Assembly: GCF_030317105.1 (NCBI RefSeq)
Contig: NZ_JASZYG010000007.1
Coordinates: 248,001 to 312,000, forward strand
DNA from: Variovorax brevis
Lineage (GTDB): Bacteria > Pseudomonadota > Gammaproteobacteria > Burkholderiales > Burkholderiaceae_C
DNA: 64,000 nucleotides
Direction of reading: 5' to 3'
Part shown: piece by piece, positions 33,839 to 42,838 of the stretch
How positions within the stretch are numbered: position 1 is the first letter of the stretch
Layout of the letters: each line of letters starts with the position of its first letter
Position numbers and translations under genes: made by a program
The notes under the pieces: generated by a model
Database searches by the model: none
What the model was told of the DNA's origin: nothing
Seen by the model: only the letters and a program-made list of their open reading frames with translations

Positions 33839-34462
33839 ATGACCGCATCCATGAACAAGCGCAGTGCCCTCAAGATCCTCGCCTCGACGGGCTGGCTGGC
33901 CGGGGCATCAGCCGTGGGCCTGGGCCTTTCCGGCTGCATGGAAAAGAAGCAGAACTTCAACGCGGTCGACATCACCGGCGCGGATTACGCCAAGGATTTT
34001 TCGCTGAAGGACGTCGATGGCAAGACGCGCACGCTGGCGGACTTCAAGGGCAAGGCGGTGGTGCTCTTCTTCGGCTACGCGCAATGCCCCGACGTGTGCC
34101 CCACGACCATGGCCGAGATGAAGCAGGTCAAGGAGCAACTCGGCAAGGATGGCGACAGGCTGCAGGTGCTGTTCGTCACGGTCGATCCGGAGCGGGACAC
34201 GCCCACCATCATGAAGGCGTACATGGAGGCTTTCGACCCCGCCTTCGTCGCTCTCATTCCAACGCCCGATCAGCTCGTCGCGCTCGCGAAAGACTTCAAG
34301 GTCTACTACAAGAAGGTCGAAGGCAAGACCCCAACGAGCTACTCGATGGACCATTCCGCAGCCAGCTTCGTGTACGACCCGCAAGGCCGGCTGCGCCTCT
34401 ACGCCCGCTACGGCGCCGGTGTTCCGCCACTGGTGTCAGATCTCAAGACGCTGCTGGGCTGA
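33839..34462 (+). CDS. SCO1/SenC family copper chaperone, lipoprotein
   Basis: A 207-residue SCO protein. The start has a signal peptide with lipobox (GLSGCME, Cys at about 37), so it is tethered to the membrane outer face. The thioredoxin-like domain holds the copper site GYAQCPDVCPTTMAEM and the distal His in SMDHSAASFVYDPQGRLRL. It delivers copper to or reduces the CuA centre of subunit II. The ATG is three bases after the ctaB stop; an inner ATG (MNKRS) is an alternative. Confidence 0.93.
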   Translation: MTASMNKRSALKILASTGWLAGASAVGLGLSGCMEKKQNFNAVDITGADYAKDFSLKDVDGKTRTLADFKGKAVVLFFGYAQCPDVCPTTMAEMKQVKEQLGKDGDRLQVLFVTVDPERDTPTIMKAYMEAFDPAFVALIPTPDQLVALAKDFKVYYKKVEGKTPTSYSMDHSAASFVYDPQGRLRLYARYGAGVPPLVSDLKTLLG

Positions 34463-34478
34463 TCGGCAGGGGCCGGGG

Positions 34479-35294
34479 GTGGTGGAGCATCTCAAGTCGC
34501 GCAAGGGCGCATTCCGCATCGCGCTCATTGCGCCGGAGGTGCTCGACGGCCTCAACGAAGGGCTGCTCGAAACCGTCAATCTCAACGAATTCCTTGCGCT
34601 GGAACTGCCACGGCTTGCCCGCAACGTGGCGGGGCATGTCGGGCTCGACGCCTCGGCCGAGCGGCTGGTCGACACGCTGGCCATGCTCGGCGCCTTCAAG
34701 CCGATGCAGCGGCACGGTCACGTGGCCCGCGCGCTGTACGACATGACCGCAAGCCACGCGCAACGCGATGCCGTCGCGCATCGGCTGGCCACGCACGCCA
34801 GCGACGTGGCGCGCTGCTGGGCGACGCAGTGGGTCACGCTTTCGGGGCTGCCACTCGCCGGCCAACTCGAAGCCGTGCGGCGATTTGCCGCCGACCCGCA
34901 TTTCGGCGTGCGCGAGTTCGCGTGGATGGCGGTGCGCGACGCCGTAGTGCGCCAACTCGACGAAGCCATCGTGCTGCTGCAGCCGTGGGTGCGCGATGGC
35001 GATGCCAACATTCGCCGCTTTGCCAGCGAACTGACCCGCCCGCGTGGCGTGTGGTGCGCGCAGATTGAAGCGCTCAAGGCTGAGCCGTGGCGCGCGCTGT
35101 CGCTGCTCGAACCCTTGCGTGCGGACGGAAGTCGCTACGTGCAGAACTCCGTGGCCAATTGGCTCAACGATGCGAGCAAAACGCAAGGCGAGTGGGTCGA
35201 TCAGCTTTGCGCACGCTGGGAGCGCGAAAGCGACCAAGCTGCCACGCACTACATCGTGCGGCGGGCCTCCAGAACCTTGCGCAAGGGCGCATAG
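34479..35294 (+). CDS. AlkD-like HEAT-repeat DNA alkylation repair family protein
   Basis: About 271 residues, almost entirely helical, with repeated HEAT-like units (SHAQRDAVAHRLATHASDVARCWATQWVTL; FGVREFAWMAVRDAVVRQLDEAIVLLQPWVRDGDANIRRFASEL; SRYVQNSVANWLNDASKTQGEWVDQL). This is the DNA alkylation repair (AlkD/AlkC-like) fold, which removes alkylated purines without base flipping in studied members; the FASE-x-TRPRGVW block is typical of the AlkC-related branch. It is outside the oxidase function but follows sco by 16 bases. The GTG at 34479 follows a GGGGCCGGGG stretch; start uncertain. Confidence 0.75.
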   Translation: MVEHLKSRKGAFRIALIAPEVLDGLNEGLLETVNLNEFLALELPRLARNVAGHVGLDASAERLVDTLAMLGAFKPMQRHGHVARALYDMTASHAQRDAVAHRLATHASDVARCWATQWVTLSGLPLAGQLEAVRRFAADPHFGVREFAWMAVRDAVVRQLDEAIVLLQPWVRDGDANIRRFASELTRPRGVWCAQIEALKAEPWRALSLLEPLRADGSRYVQNSVANWLNDASKTQGEWVDQLCARWERESDQAATHYIVRRASRTLRKGA

Positions 35295-35310
35295 CCTTCG
35301 AAGACGAATA

Positions 35311-35340
35311 GCAAAAAGCCCGCATGCGCGGGCTTTTTGC
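35311..35340. terminator. Bidirectional terminator between alkylation repair gene and opgH
   Basis: A 13-bp stem (35311-35323 with 35328-35340), loop ATGC, arms starting GCAAAAAGCCCGC, with A and T runs inside the arms. It separates two convergent genes and can serve both. Confidence 0.88.
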
Positions 35341-35358
35341 TTGGAGAGCGTCGACCGA

Positions 35359-37377
35359 TCAGACCGTCGCAAACGCACCCGGCCTCGACAGATGCAGGGC
35401 ATGCATCCACGCACGGCGCAGCACCGCCGGCGAACGCGACTCTTCGGGAATCAGCAGGAAGCCGCGTTCACGAAGATGGATGCCCAAGCCGATCTGGCTG
35501 GTGACAACGGTCAGCGGGATGGCCAGCAGCAAGGGCAGGCCGACCGGCATGAGCCACATCAGCGCGCTGGCGTCGATCAGGGCGATGCCAACCGCCAGCA
35601 GGGCGATCACGGCGCTCATCGGAGCCAGCGAGGCGGCTGCGTCGCGCCAGCCCACAGCAGCGGCTTCCCGCGGAGGCGACTTCCATTCCAGCTTGATGCC
35701 CGTGACGGCGACCAGCACGAACAGCGAGTGGGCCAGCATGCGCACCGGCGCCTGGACGACGGCCATGGCGCTTTCCAGCACGGAGCTCTTCAGGATGCCC
35801 CAGATGCCGCCGTATTGCCGCTGCTCGCCGCGCATCACCACCGCAAGGATGCCGAGGAAGCGGGGAAGGAACAGCAGGCACAGCGTCCACAGCCACAGGC
35901 CGGCCAGTTCCATCGGAAGGGCGTCGATGCTGGCCAGCATGTTGGAGCCGGTAAGCCACAGGGCCGTGCCCAGCGTAAGAAACGCCAGCCACAGGGGAGC
36001 CGAAGCGTAGGCCATCGTGCCCGTCACGAACATGGCGCGGTGGACCGGGTGGATGCCCGGCTCGGCCATCAGGCGCGCGTTCTGCATGTTGCCCTGGCAC
36101 CAGCGGCGGTCGCGTTGCAATTCGGCCAGCAGGTCCGGCGGTTGCTGTTCGTAGCTGCCGACCAGGTCTGCAACCAGCCACACGTGGTAGCCGGCGCGGC
36201 GCATCAGCGCGGCTTCGACGAAGTCGTGCGACATGATGCCGCCCGACATGCCGCCCGTGCCCTTGATGGGGGCCAGCGCGCAATGTTCCATGAAGGGCTC
36301 GACGCGGATGATCGCGTTGTGGCCGTAGTAGTGCGACTCGCCAAGCTGCCAGTACTGCATGCCCAGCGTGAACAGGCGACCCGTCACGCGGGAAGCAAAC
36401 TGCTGTGCACGGGCGTGCAGCGTGACATGGCCGATGGCCTGCGTCGCGGTCTGGATGATGCCGGCCGTGGGGTTGGCTTCCATCAGCTTGACCATCGAGG
36501 TCAGGCAGTCACCGCTCATCACGGAGTCGGCGTCCAGCACCACCATGTAGCGGTAGTCCTTGCCCCAGCGGCGGCAGAAGTCGGCCACATTGCCGGCCTT
36601 GCGGTGCGTGCGGCGGGTGCGCAGGCGGTAGTACACCTCGACCTGCGGCTGGTTCTCGTTCTCTGCGAGCGCAGTGCGAAGACCTTCCCAGGCGGCGCGT
36701 TCGGCGGCCGCGAGTTCGGGGTCATAGCTGTCCGACAGCACGAAAACATCGAACTGCCTGGCGTGGCCGGTGGCGGCCACCGATTCGCAAGTTGCGCGCA
36801 GGCCGGCAAACACGGTTGCAACGTCTTCGTTGCAGATCGGCATGATGATTGCCGTGCGCGCTTCCGGGTTCATCGGATGGCTGGCGACCTTCTTGGCCGA
36901 CAGCGCGTGCTTGTCACCGCGAACGGAGACATAAAAGCCCATCAGCGCCGTCACGAAGCCCGTGACCACCCAGCCCGACAGGAGGGCGTACAGCGAGATC
37001 TGGCCGTATTCGAGCCAGAGGTTGTCGTAGTCCGGCTGGATGCTGGCAAACAGCGTGGCGGCAATGGCCGTGCTCAGGATCGTGAGCATCAGGAACGCAA
37101 AGCGGCGTTGCTCCGCTGCGCGTTGCCACGGTTGCTTGACCTGCGGCGTGCCTTGGGTTGCCTTGACGGCCTTTCGACCGCCGCCGGCACCCAGCCTGAC
37201 CAGCACGGCCGTGCCGATGCTGTTCCAGAAACCACGCCAAGGGCGCGGCACCATCGACCCGCGGTTGACGGGCGGTGCCGTCACCGAATTGGGGTGCCGT
37301 TCTTCGCGCACCAGGCTGCGACCGGCAAATTCGGTCTCATCCAGCACGCGAAGCTGGGAATAGTCGTTTGGCTTCAT
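35359..37377 (-). CDS. opgH: Glucans biosynthesis glucosyltransferase OpgH/MdoH
   Basis: A 672-residue inner-membrane GT2 glycosyltransferase that makes the beta-1,2-glucan backbone of osmoregulated periplasmic glucans. The cytoplasmic domain has MPICNEDVATVFAGL, the DxD-type LDADSVMSGD and RDRRWCQGNMQN (Q/R-x-x-R-W); there are two helices before it (about 90-150) and several after. It is shorter than the E. coli protein (847 residues), lacking part of the N- and C-terminal tails, as in many beta-proteobacteria. The periplasmic partner opgG is not adjacent, which is unusual. Confidence 0.9.
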   Translation of the reverse strand: MKPNDYSQLRVLDETEFAGRSLVREERHPNSVTAPPVNRGSMVPRPWRGFWNSIGTAVLVRLGAGGGRKAVKATQGTPQVKQPWQRAAEQRRFAFLMLTILSTAIAATLFASIQPDYDNLWLEYGQISLYALLSGWVVTGFVTALMGFYVSVRGDKHALSAKKVASHPMNPEARTAIIMPICNEDVATVFAGLRATCESVAATGHARQFDVFVLSDSYDPELAAAERAAWEGLRTALAENENQPQVEVYYRLRTRRTHRKAGNVADFCRRWGKDYRYMVVLDADSVMSGDCLTSMVKLMEANPTAGIIQTATQAIGHVTLHARAQQFASRVTGRLFTLGMQYWQLGESHYYGHNAIIRVEPFMEHCALAPIKGTGGMSGGIMSHDFVEAALMRRAGYHVWLVADLVGSYEQQPPDLLAELQRDRRWCQGNMQNARLMAEPGIHPVHRAMFVTGTMAYASAPLWLAFLTLGTALWLTGSNMLASIDALPMELAGLWLWTLCLLFLPRFLGILAVVMRGEQRQYGGIWGILKSSVLESAMAVVQAPVRMLAHSLFVLVAVTGIKLEWKSPPREAAAVGWRDAAASLAPMSAVIALLAVGIALIDASALMWLMPVGLPLLLAIPLTVVTSQIGLGIHLRERGFLLIPEESRSPAVLRRAWMHALHLSRPGAFATV

Positions 37378-37383
37378 GTCGGC

Positions 37384-37587
37384 TTACCAGCGTTGCTTGT
37401 CGCGAACGGGGGTGTCGCCGATAGCAGGAAGGCGTTTGAAGACGCTGTCGGCGGCCATGCCGCTGCCAGCTTCCAGGGTGCCGAGTGAATGGCTCGTGGA
37501 ACGGGTCCGCGAGAGGGAAAACTGCTTTTGACGCAGGCCATCGCGCTGTGCGCGCATTGCAAAGGATGGGCTTGTGAGTGCTGTCAT
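37384..37587 (-). CDS. Small hypothetical protein upstream of opgH
   Basis: A 67-residue open frame ending six bases before opgH, in the same direction. The protein is soluble, basic and Ser/Thr-rich (QFSLSRTRSTSHS), ending RLPAIGDTPVRDKQRW. I do not recognise a family. The tight spacing to opgH and absence of another gene in the gap favour it being real; codon use is similar to neighbours. It could instead be part of the opgH leader. Confidence 0.45.
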   Translation of the reverse strand: MTALTSPSFAMRAQRDGLRQKQFSLSRTRSTSHSLGTLEAGSGMAADSVFKRLPAIGDTPVRDKQRW

Positions 37588-37752
37588 GCCTCTACAGGGG
37601 CAAGCACTGTGCCAGCTTGGGAAAACGCTTTGGAATCAACGACTTGCGGCGCTTTTTCCTTGGTCGGAAGCGGTCTTCGCCCGATTTGCCTCTCAAACCC
37701 CCTGATTTTGTCGCCGGATCACGACAAGCATGGGGTCGCCGGAAAATTACTC

Positions 37753-37781
37753 TATATAAATCAACGATTTAACCCTGTCGC
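37753..37781 (-). promoter_or_regulatory. Candidate promoter for the opgH unit
   Basis: On the minus strand, GCGACA (37781-37776), a 17-base spacer, then TATATA (37758-37753). The -35 lies inside the 3' end of the response-regulator gene. This is the most AT-rich spot in the gap; the leader to the small gene would be about 160 bases. Confidence 0.35.
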
Positions 37782-39190
37782 TCGTCAGCGACGCCGTCGC
37801 CGGGGGCCGTTCCGCCGTCCGCCTTGAAGAGGCCCGGCGTGAGTTCATGCTTCTGCAGGAGCCGGTAGAACTCCGTGCGGTTGCGGTCGGCAAGGCGGGC
37901 CGCGTCGGCCACGTTGCCGTCCGTGAGTTTCAAGAGGCCCACGAGGTAGTCGCGCTCGAAACGCTGCTTGGCCTGCGCATAGGTCTGCACCTCGACCGAG
38001 GGCACGCGCAACGCCCGCTGCACCAGCGCCAGGGGAATCAGGGGCGAGGTGGACAGGGCGCACACCTGCTCGACCACATTGAAGAGCTGCCGCACGTTGC
38101 CGGGCCACGCCGCCGTGGCCAGCGCCTTGAGCGCCTCGGGCGCAAAGCCCGACAGGCGCTTGCCGTACTTGCCCGCCAGCTTGTGCAGGAAGTGGTTGGC
38201 CAGCAGCGGAATGTCTTCCCGGCGCGCCGCCAGCGGCGGCAGGTTCAGCGTGACGACGTTGAGCCGGTAGTACAAGTCTTCGCGGAACTGGCCGGCTTCC
38301 ATCGCTGCGTCCAGATCGCGATGTGTCGCAGAAATGATGCGAACGTCGACGTTGATCGACTGGCTGCCGCCCAGCGGCCGCACCGCGCGCTCCTGCAACA
38401 CGCGCAGCAACTTGACCTGCAGGGCAGGCGGCATGTCACCGATTTCGTCCAGCAGCAACGTGCCGCCGTCGGCCTGCTGGAAAAGTCCCTTGTGGTTGGC
38501 CACGGCGTCGGTAAAGGCGCCCTTCATGTGACCGAAGAGCTCGGATTCGAGCAGCGCCTCCGGAATCGCGCCGCAGTTGACGGCGACAAAGGGCTTGTCG
38601 GCCCGCGCGCTGGCACGGTGGATGGCGCGCGCCAGCAACTCCTTGCCGGCGCCGCTGTCTCCGCGCAGCAGCACGCTGGCGTCGGATTTGGCGACCATGC
38701 GCGCCTCGGCCAGCAGTTCGGCCATGCGATTGCTGCGGCTGACGATTTCGGCGCGCCAGCTTTCGTCGACGCCCTTGCTCGGCGTGCTCGCGGGTGCGGC
38801 CAGCGCCAAGGCCTGGGCAATCTTGTCGAGCAGCTCGCGGGCGTCGTAGGGTTTGGTCAGGTAGGTGAACACCCCGCGGGCCGTGGCTTCGACGGCATCG
38901 GGAATCGTTCCGTGGGCGGTCAGCAAGATGACCGGCAGCGTGGGGTGGCGCTGGCGGATTTCGTCGAACAAGGCGAGGCCGTCGCGTCCAGGCAGCCGAA
39001 CGTCGCTGAGCACCAGCTGCGGGTGCTCGATTTCCAGTTGCGTGAGGGCCGATTCTGCGGAAGTGACGGCCGTGACGTGGTAGCCCGCCCCGGTCAGTCG
39101 CATCGACAGCAGGCGCAGCATGTCGGGATCGTCGTCGACCACCAGCAGGCGGGCGCCGCGAACGCTTTGGGGCGTTTCGCTCATCGTCAT
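37769..39190 (-). CDS. glrR: Sigma-54-dependent response regulator GlrR/QseF type
   Basis: A 473-residue NtrC-type regulator: receiver domain (residues ~12-125; phosphoacceptor Asp in VLSDVRLPGRDG), AAA+ domain (about 150-380; Walker A LLRGDSGAGKELLA, Walker B GGTLLLDEIGDMP) and a C-terminal Fis-type HTH (ADAARLADRNRTEFYRLLQKHEL). The sigma-54 contact loop reads GAFTDA instead of GAFTGA. It is co-transcribed with a lipoprotein and histidine kinase, as with E. coli glrK-qseG-glrR, which controls envelope-stress small RNA genes. It starts at or within six bases of the lipoprotein stop. Confidence 0.88.
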   Translation of the reverse strand: MTMSETPQSVRGARLLVVDDDPDMLRLLSMRLTGAGYHVTAVTSAESALTQLEIEHPQLVLSDVRLPGRDGLALFDEIRQRHPTLPVILLTAHGTIPDAVEATARGVFTYLTKPYDARELLDKIAQALALAAPASTPSKGVDESWRAEIVSRSNRMAELLAEARMVAKSDASVLLRGDSGAGKELLARAIHRASARADKPFVAVNCGAIPEALLESELFGHMKGAFTDAVANHKGLFQQADGGTLLLDEIGDMPPALQVKLLRVLQERAVRPLGGSQSINVDVRIISATHRDLDAAMEAGQFREDLYYRLNVVTLNLPPLAARREDIPLLANHFLHKLAGKYGKRLSGFAPEALKALATAAWPGNVRQLFNVVEQVCALSTSPLIPLALVQRALRVPSVEVQTYAQAKQRFERDYLVGLLKLTDGNVADAARLADRNRTEFYRLLQKHELTPGLFKADGGTAPGDGVADERQG

Positions 39191-39844
39191 TTATTTGCCA
39201 TTCGCCGCCGGAGCGGCCGGTACGGGTGAGGGATTGCTCGGCCGCGTAAAGCTGCGTTCGATGGCGCGCAGGGCTTCGATGCGGTCGTTGAGCTGGTCGA
39301 TGCGCCGGGCGCTGTCGCGCAACTGTTGCGCTTGCTTGTCGCGCTCGTCTTCGACGCGGCGTTGTTCGGCGTAGCGCGTCGCGAGCGTGCGGGCCAGTGG
39401 CTGCAGGGGCTGCGCGTCCGGCGACTGGCTGGTGGCCACACGCTGCATCAGGCCGGCGGCGCGGGCCAGATCGGCGGTTTGCTTCGTCTGCGCGAGTGCA
39501 AGCGCAAGCTGCATCTGGATCAGGGGAATTTCCCCGGGCTCGCCAATGCGGCTGATCTCGGCGTTGATTTCAGGCGGGCCCAAGGGGCGAACCTTGTCGG
39601 CATAGGCCAGCACGGCAGCCACCGGGCCGGCCGTTGCCGCCATGAACTGCAGGGCAGGCTGCGTTGCCGGCGCGGTGGGTTCCGCTTCGACGGGAACCAC
39701 GCGCGGCGTGGCCGGCACGACGGGCGGCGGTGGCGGCGGCTGCACGACAGGCCGCGTGATGGGCGCACTGCTGCAGGCGACAAGCAGCACGGACGTGGCC
39801 ACGACCCAGACGAAGGCGGTTCTGCGAACAGGGGATAAAAACAT
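39191..39844 (-). CDS. QseG-like outer-membrane lipoprotein between glrK and glrR
   Basis: A 217-residue lipoprotein with signal peptide and lipobox SVLLVACSS (Cys at about 24), a Pro-rich stretch PPPPPPVVPATPRVVP, a helical middle (AAVLAYADKVRPLGPPEINAEISRIG; IQMQLALALAQTKQTADLARAAGLMQRVA) and a coiled-coil end (KQAQQLRDSARRIDQLNDRIEALRAIERSF). The position between a GlrK-type kinase and GlrR matches qseG, whose product senses envelope state and activates the kinase. ATG 39844 is the first good start. Confidence 0.75.
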   Translation of the reverse strand: MFLSPVRRTAFVWVVATSVLLVACSSAPITRPVVQPPPPPPVVPATPRVVPVEAEPTAPATQPALQFMAATAGPVAAVLAYADKVRPLGPPEINAEISRIGEPGEIPLIQMQLALALAQTKQTADLARAAGLMQRVATSQSPDAQPLQPLARTLATRYAEQRRVEDERDKQAQQLRDSARRIDQLNDRIEALRAIERSFTRPSNPSPVPAAPAANGK

Positions 39845-39880
39845 TGACAAAGGAAATCGGGGGCGCGTGAGGGGGACGGG

Positions 39881-41308
39881 TCAGGCGGTGCGCGGCAGTT
39901 CGATCCGGAAATGGGCGCCTGGACCGTCGGCCAGCAGTTCGACACTGCCGCCATGAGCTGCAATGTACTCCTGCACGATCGAAAGACCGATACCCGTTCC
40001 CTTGACCGCATGAACCGGTTGCCGTTCACCGCGAAAGAAGGGCTCGAAGATGCGTTCGCGATCGTTCTGCGCAATGCCGGGGCCAGCGTCGGCGACGTCG
40101 ATGCGCGCCACGCCGGGCGCGCTCGACACCTTGACCGAGATGGTGCCGCCGCGCTCCGAAAAGCGGATCGCGTTGGACAGCAGGTTGGCGATTGCGGTGC
40201 CCACTTTCGTGGGATCGATCGTGACGTTGATGTCTTCGCCTTCGGCCTTGACGGACAGGCCCTGGGCCTGCCATTGCAGCCGCTGCGCGTAGATCTGCTC
40301 TTCGACCAGCGGGAGCAGGGTGGTGCGTTCGCGCCGCAGCTGCCGCGCCTCGAAGGCGGCCGCGTTGAAGCGCAGCAGGGCTTCGATCTGGCTTTGCAGC
40401 GTGACGGTGTTCTGTTGCAGGATCTGGGCGACCTCGCGCTGTGCCGGATTCAGTGCGCCTGTCACGCCGTCTTCCAGCAATGAAACACCTTCGCGCAGCG
40501 CGGCCAGGGGCGTCTTGAGTTCATGCGAGACGTGTCGCAAGAAGCGCGCCTTGTCGGCGTCGAGCTCGGTCAGGCGCAGGCGTAGCCATTCGAGCTGCTG
40601 CGACACCCGCCGCACGTCGGCCGGGCCGCGGATGTCGATGACTTCGTCGAGCCGGTTTTCGCCCAGGCCGATGATGGCGCGCTCCAGGCGCTTGAACGGG
40701 CGTGCCAGCCACACGCCGAAGGCCAGCGCCAGCGACACCGCCAGGCCGCTGGCGGCAAGCACCTGGCGCATCAGGCGCGTGCGGGCGCTTTCAATGCGCT
40801 CGGCCAGCTCCTTGTTCTGCGTCTCGATGAGCATCTGCGCCTGCTGCGCGACGTTGGTGTTGAGCGCGTCGAGATCGCGGAACTGCAGGGCCATTTCGCT
40901 TTCGCGCGCGAGGGCGGTTTCCTGCGGGCCGCTCATCAGGCCCTCGATGGAGGCGATCTGGGTGCGCCACGCATCGGCGGGCGCTGCGAGCAGGCCGTTG
41001 TCCACGAGCCGGTCGACCACCCCGTGCGCGTCACGCGCCGCGTCGTCGAAACGGCGGCGCAGCACGGCGTCGTTGAGCACCAGCGACTGGCGACCGGCAC
41101 GCTCCATGGCGGCGCTGCGTTCGGCCAGCGTCTGGGCGGCGCCGGACAGGGTCAGCGCCCGTGCGGCCGCGTCGCGGCTTTGTGCCATGAGCGCGTCGTA
41201 CTGAAACACCGAGCGCAGCGCCACGCCCACCAGCAGGGCGGTGATCAGCAGGAACGCAAAAAGCAGCAGCTGCTGGAACGAGCCGCGCGAGGATTTGAGC
41301 GGCGCCAT
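39881..41308 (-). CDS. glrK: Sensor histidine kinase GlrK/QseE type
   Basis: A 475-residue membrane histidine kinase: helix near residues 10-32, a periplasmic helical domain to about 180, second helix (VLAASGLAVSLALAFGVWL), HAMP, then the HisKA box FLRHVSHELKTPLAALREG, N-box NLLSNAIRFSERG, DAGPGIAQ and GTGIGLSIVQEYI. The partner of the GlrR-type regulator downstream. The ATG overlaps the miaB stop (TGATG), so the signalling genes are translationally linked to a tRNA-modifying enzyme. Confidence 0.87.
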   Translation of the reverse strand: MAPLKSSRGSFQQLLLFAFLLITALLVGVALRSVFQYDALMAQSRDAAARALTLSGAAQTLAERSAAMERAGRQSLVLNDAVLRRRFDDAARDAHGVVDRLVDNGLLAAPADAWRTQIASIEGLMSGPQETALARESEMALQFRDLDALNTNVAQQAQMLIETQNKELAERIESARTRLMRQVLAASGLAVSLALAFGVWLARPFKRLERAIIGLGENRLDEVIDIRGPADVRRVSQQLEWLRLRLTELDADKARFLRHVSHELKTPLAALREGVSLLEDGVTGALNPAQREVAQILQQNTVTLQSQIEALLRFNAAAFEARQLRRERTTLLPLVEEQIYAQRLQWQAQGLSVKAEGEDINVTIDPTKVGTAIANLLSNAIRFSERGGTISVKVSSAPGVARIDVADAGPGIAQNDRERIFEPFFRGERQPVHAVKGTGIGLSIVQEYIAAHGGSVELLADGPGAHFRIELPRTA

Positions 41309-42675
41309 CAGGCGGCGAGCGGAACTTGTTGTTCCCCGAAGGCCGCCGGTTCGCGCGTGGGCACTTCGCCGCGCAGCGTGTACGCCAGCGAGCGGGTGAT
41401 GCGCAGGTCGATCATCTGGCCCACCAGCCGCGGGTCGCCTTCGAAGTTGACGACACGGTTGCACTCGGTGCGGCCCATCAGCTCGTTGGCGTCCTTGCGC
41501 GAGGCGCCTTCCACCAGCACGCGCTGGATGGTGCCCACCCGGCTTTCGCCGATGCGCTTGACGTTGCCGTCAATGACCCGCTGCAGCTGGTGCAGGCGCG
41601 CCAGTTTCACGTCATGCGGCGTTTCGTCATGCAGCGCCGCGGCCGGCGTGCCGGGGCGCGGGCTGAAGATGAAGCTGAAGCTGGCGTCGAAGCCCACGTC
41701 GTCGATGAGCTTCATCATCCGCGCGAAGTCGTCGTCGGTCTCGCCGGGGAAGCCGACGATGAAGTCGCTCGACAGCGCCATGTCGGGCCGGATCGCGCGC
41801 AGCTTGCGGATCGTGCTCTTGTATTCCATGGCGGTGTAGCCGCGCTTCATCGCCATCAGGATGCGGTCGCTGCCGTGCTGCACCGGCAGGTGCAGGTGGT
41901 TCACCAGTTGCGGCACACGGGCATAGGCCTCGATCAGCCGGGGGGTGAACTCGTTCGGGTGGCTCGTCGTGTAGCGGATGCGCTCGATGCCCGGGATCTC
42001 GGCGATGTATTCGATGAGCAGCGCGAAGTCGGCGATCTCGGCGGTGTCGCCCATCTTGCCGCGGTAGGCGTTCACGTTCTGGCCGAGCAGCGTGATCTCG
42101 CGCACCCCCTGGTCGGCCAGGCCGGCGACTTCGACGAGCACGTCGTCGAGCGGACGGTTCACTTCCTCGCCGCGGGTGTAGGGCACCACGCAATAGCTGC
42201 AGTACTTGGAGCAGCCTTCCATGATGGAAACGAAAGCGGTCGCGCCTTCGACACGTGCCGGTGGCAGATGGTCGAACTTCTCGATCTCGGGAAAGCTGAT
42301 GTCCACCTGCGGGCGGTCCTGGCGGCTGCGCTGCGCGAGCAGTTCCGGCAGGCGGTGCAGGGTCTGCGGGCCGAACACCACGTCGACATAGGGCGCGCGC
42401 TTGATGATGGCGTCTCCTTCCTGGCTGGCCACGCAACCGCCCACGCCGATCAGCACGCCCTTGGCCTTGAGATGCTTCACGCGGCCGAGGTCGGAGAAGA
42501 CCTTTTCCTGGGCTTTTTCGCGCACCGAACAGGTGTTGAAGAGGATCAGGTCGGCCTCGTCCACGTCTTGCGTGGGCTCGTAGCCTTGCGCGGCGTTCAG
42601 TACGTCGGCCATCTTGTCCGAGTCGTACTCGTTCATCTGGCAGCCGAAGGTTTTGATGAAGACTTTCTTGCTCAT
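41308..42675 (-). CDS. miaB: tRNA-2-methylthio-N6-isopentenyladenosine synthase MiaB
   Basis: A 455-residue methylthiotransferase. It has the UPF0004 N-terminal domain (FIKTFGCQMNEYDSDKM, with further Cys in FNTCSVREKAQ and GVGGCVASQ for the auxiliary 4Fe-4S cluster), the radical-SAM domain (GCSKYCSYCVVPYTRG) and a C-terminal TRAM domain. It adds the methylthio group to ms2i6A37 of tRNAs that read UNN codons. The ATG at 42675 is supported by the immediate MSKKVFIKTFGCQMN start. Confidence 0.96.
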   Translation of the reverse strand: MSKKVFIKTFGCQMNEYDSDKMADVLNAAQGYEPTQDVDEADLILFNTCSVREKAQEKVFSDLGRVKHLKAKGVLIGVGGCVASQEGDAIIKRAPYVDVVFGPQTLHRLPELLAQRSRQDRPQVDISFPEIEKFDHLPPARVEGATAFVSIMEGCSKYCSYCVVPYTRGEEVNRPLDDVLVEVAGLADQGVREITLLGQNVNAYRGKMGDTAEIADFALLIEYIAEIPGIERIRYTTSHPNEFTPRLIEAYARVPQLVNHLHLPVQHGSDRILMAMKRGYTAMEYKSTIRKLRAIRPDMALSSDFIVGFPGETDDDFARMMKLIDDVGFDASFSFIFSPRPGTPAAALHDETPHDVKLARLHQLQRVIDGNVKRIGESRVGTIQRVLVEGASRKDANELMGRTECNRVVNFEGDPRLVGQMIDLRITRSLAYTLRGEVPTREPAAFGEQQVPLAA

Positions 42676-42741
42676 GGTGTGCCCGTCAGGGGGATGGCGG
42701 GGCGAACGGGTGTTGCGGTCATCGCAAACGCCGTCCGGGTC

Positions 42742-42791
42742 CTGCCCGTCAAAGGAAAAAGAGCGACACCGGCACTTTGCCGGAATGTCGC
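42742..42791 (-). terminator. Rho-independent terminator upstream of miaB
   Basis: On the minus strand a GC-rich hairpin (GCGACA and CCGGCA arms, 42763-42774 and 42778-42791, with a 2-base bulge) is followed by TCTTTTTCCTTT. It lies after the secreted hypothetical gene and before miaB, so miaB needs its own promoter in the remaining 90 bases. Confidence 0.65.
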
Positions 42792-42838
42792 ATCGAATGG
42801 GTCTCAAGCGTGGCGGGCGACCCGCTCACGTGCAGTTC

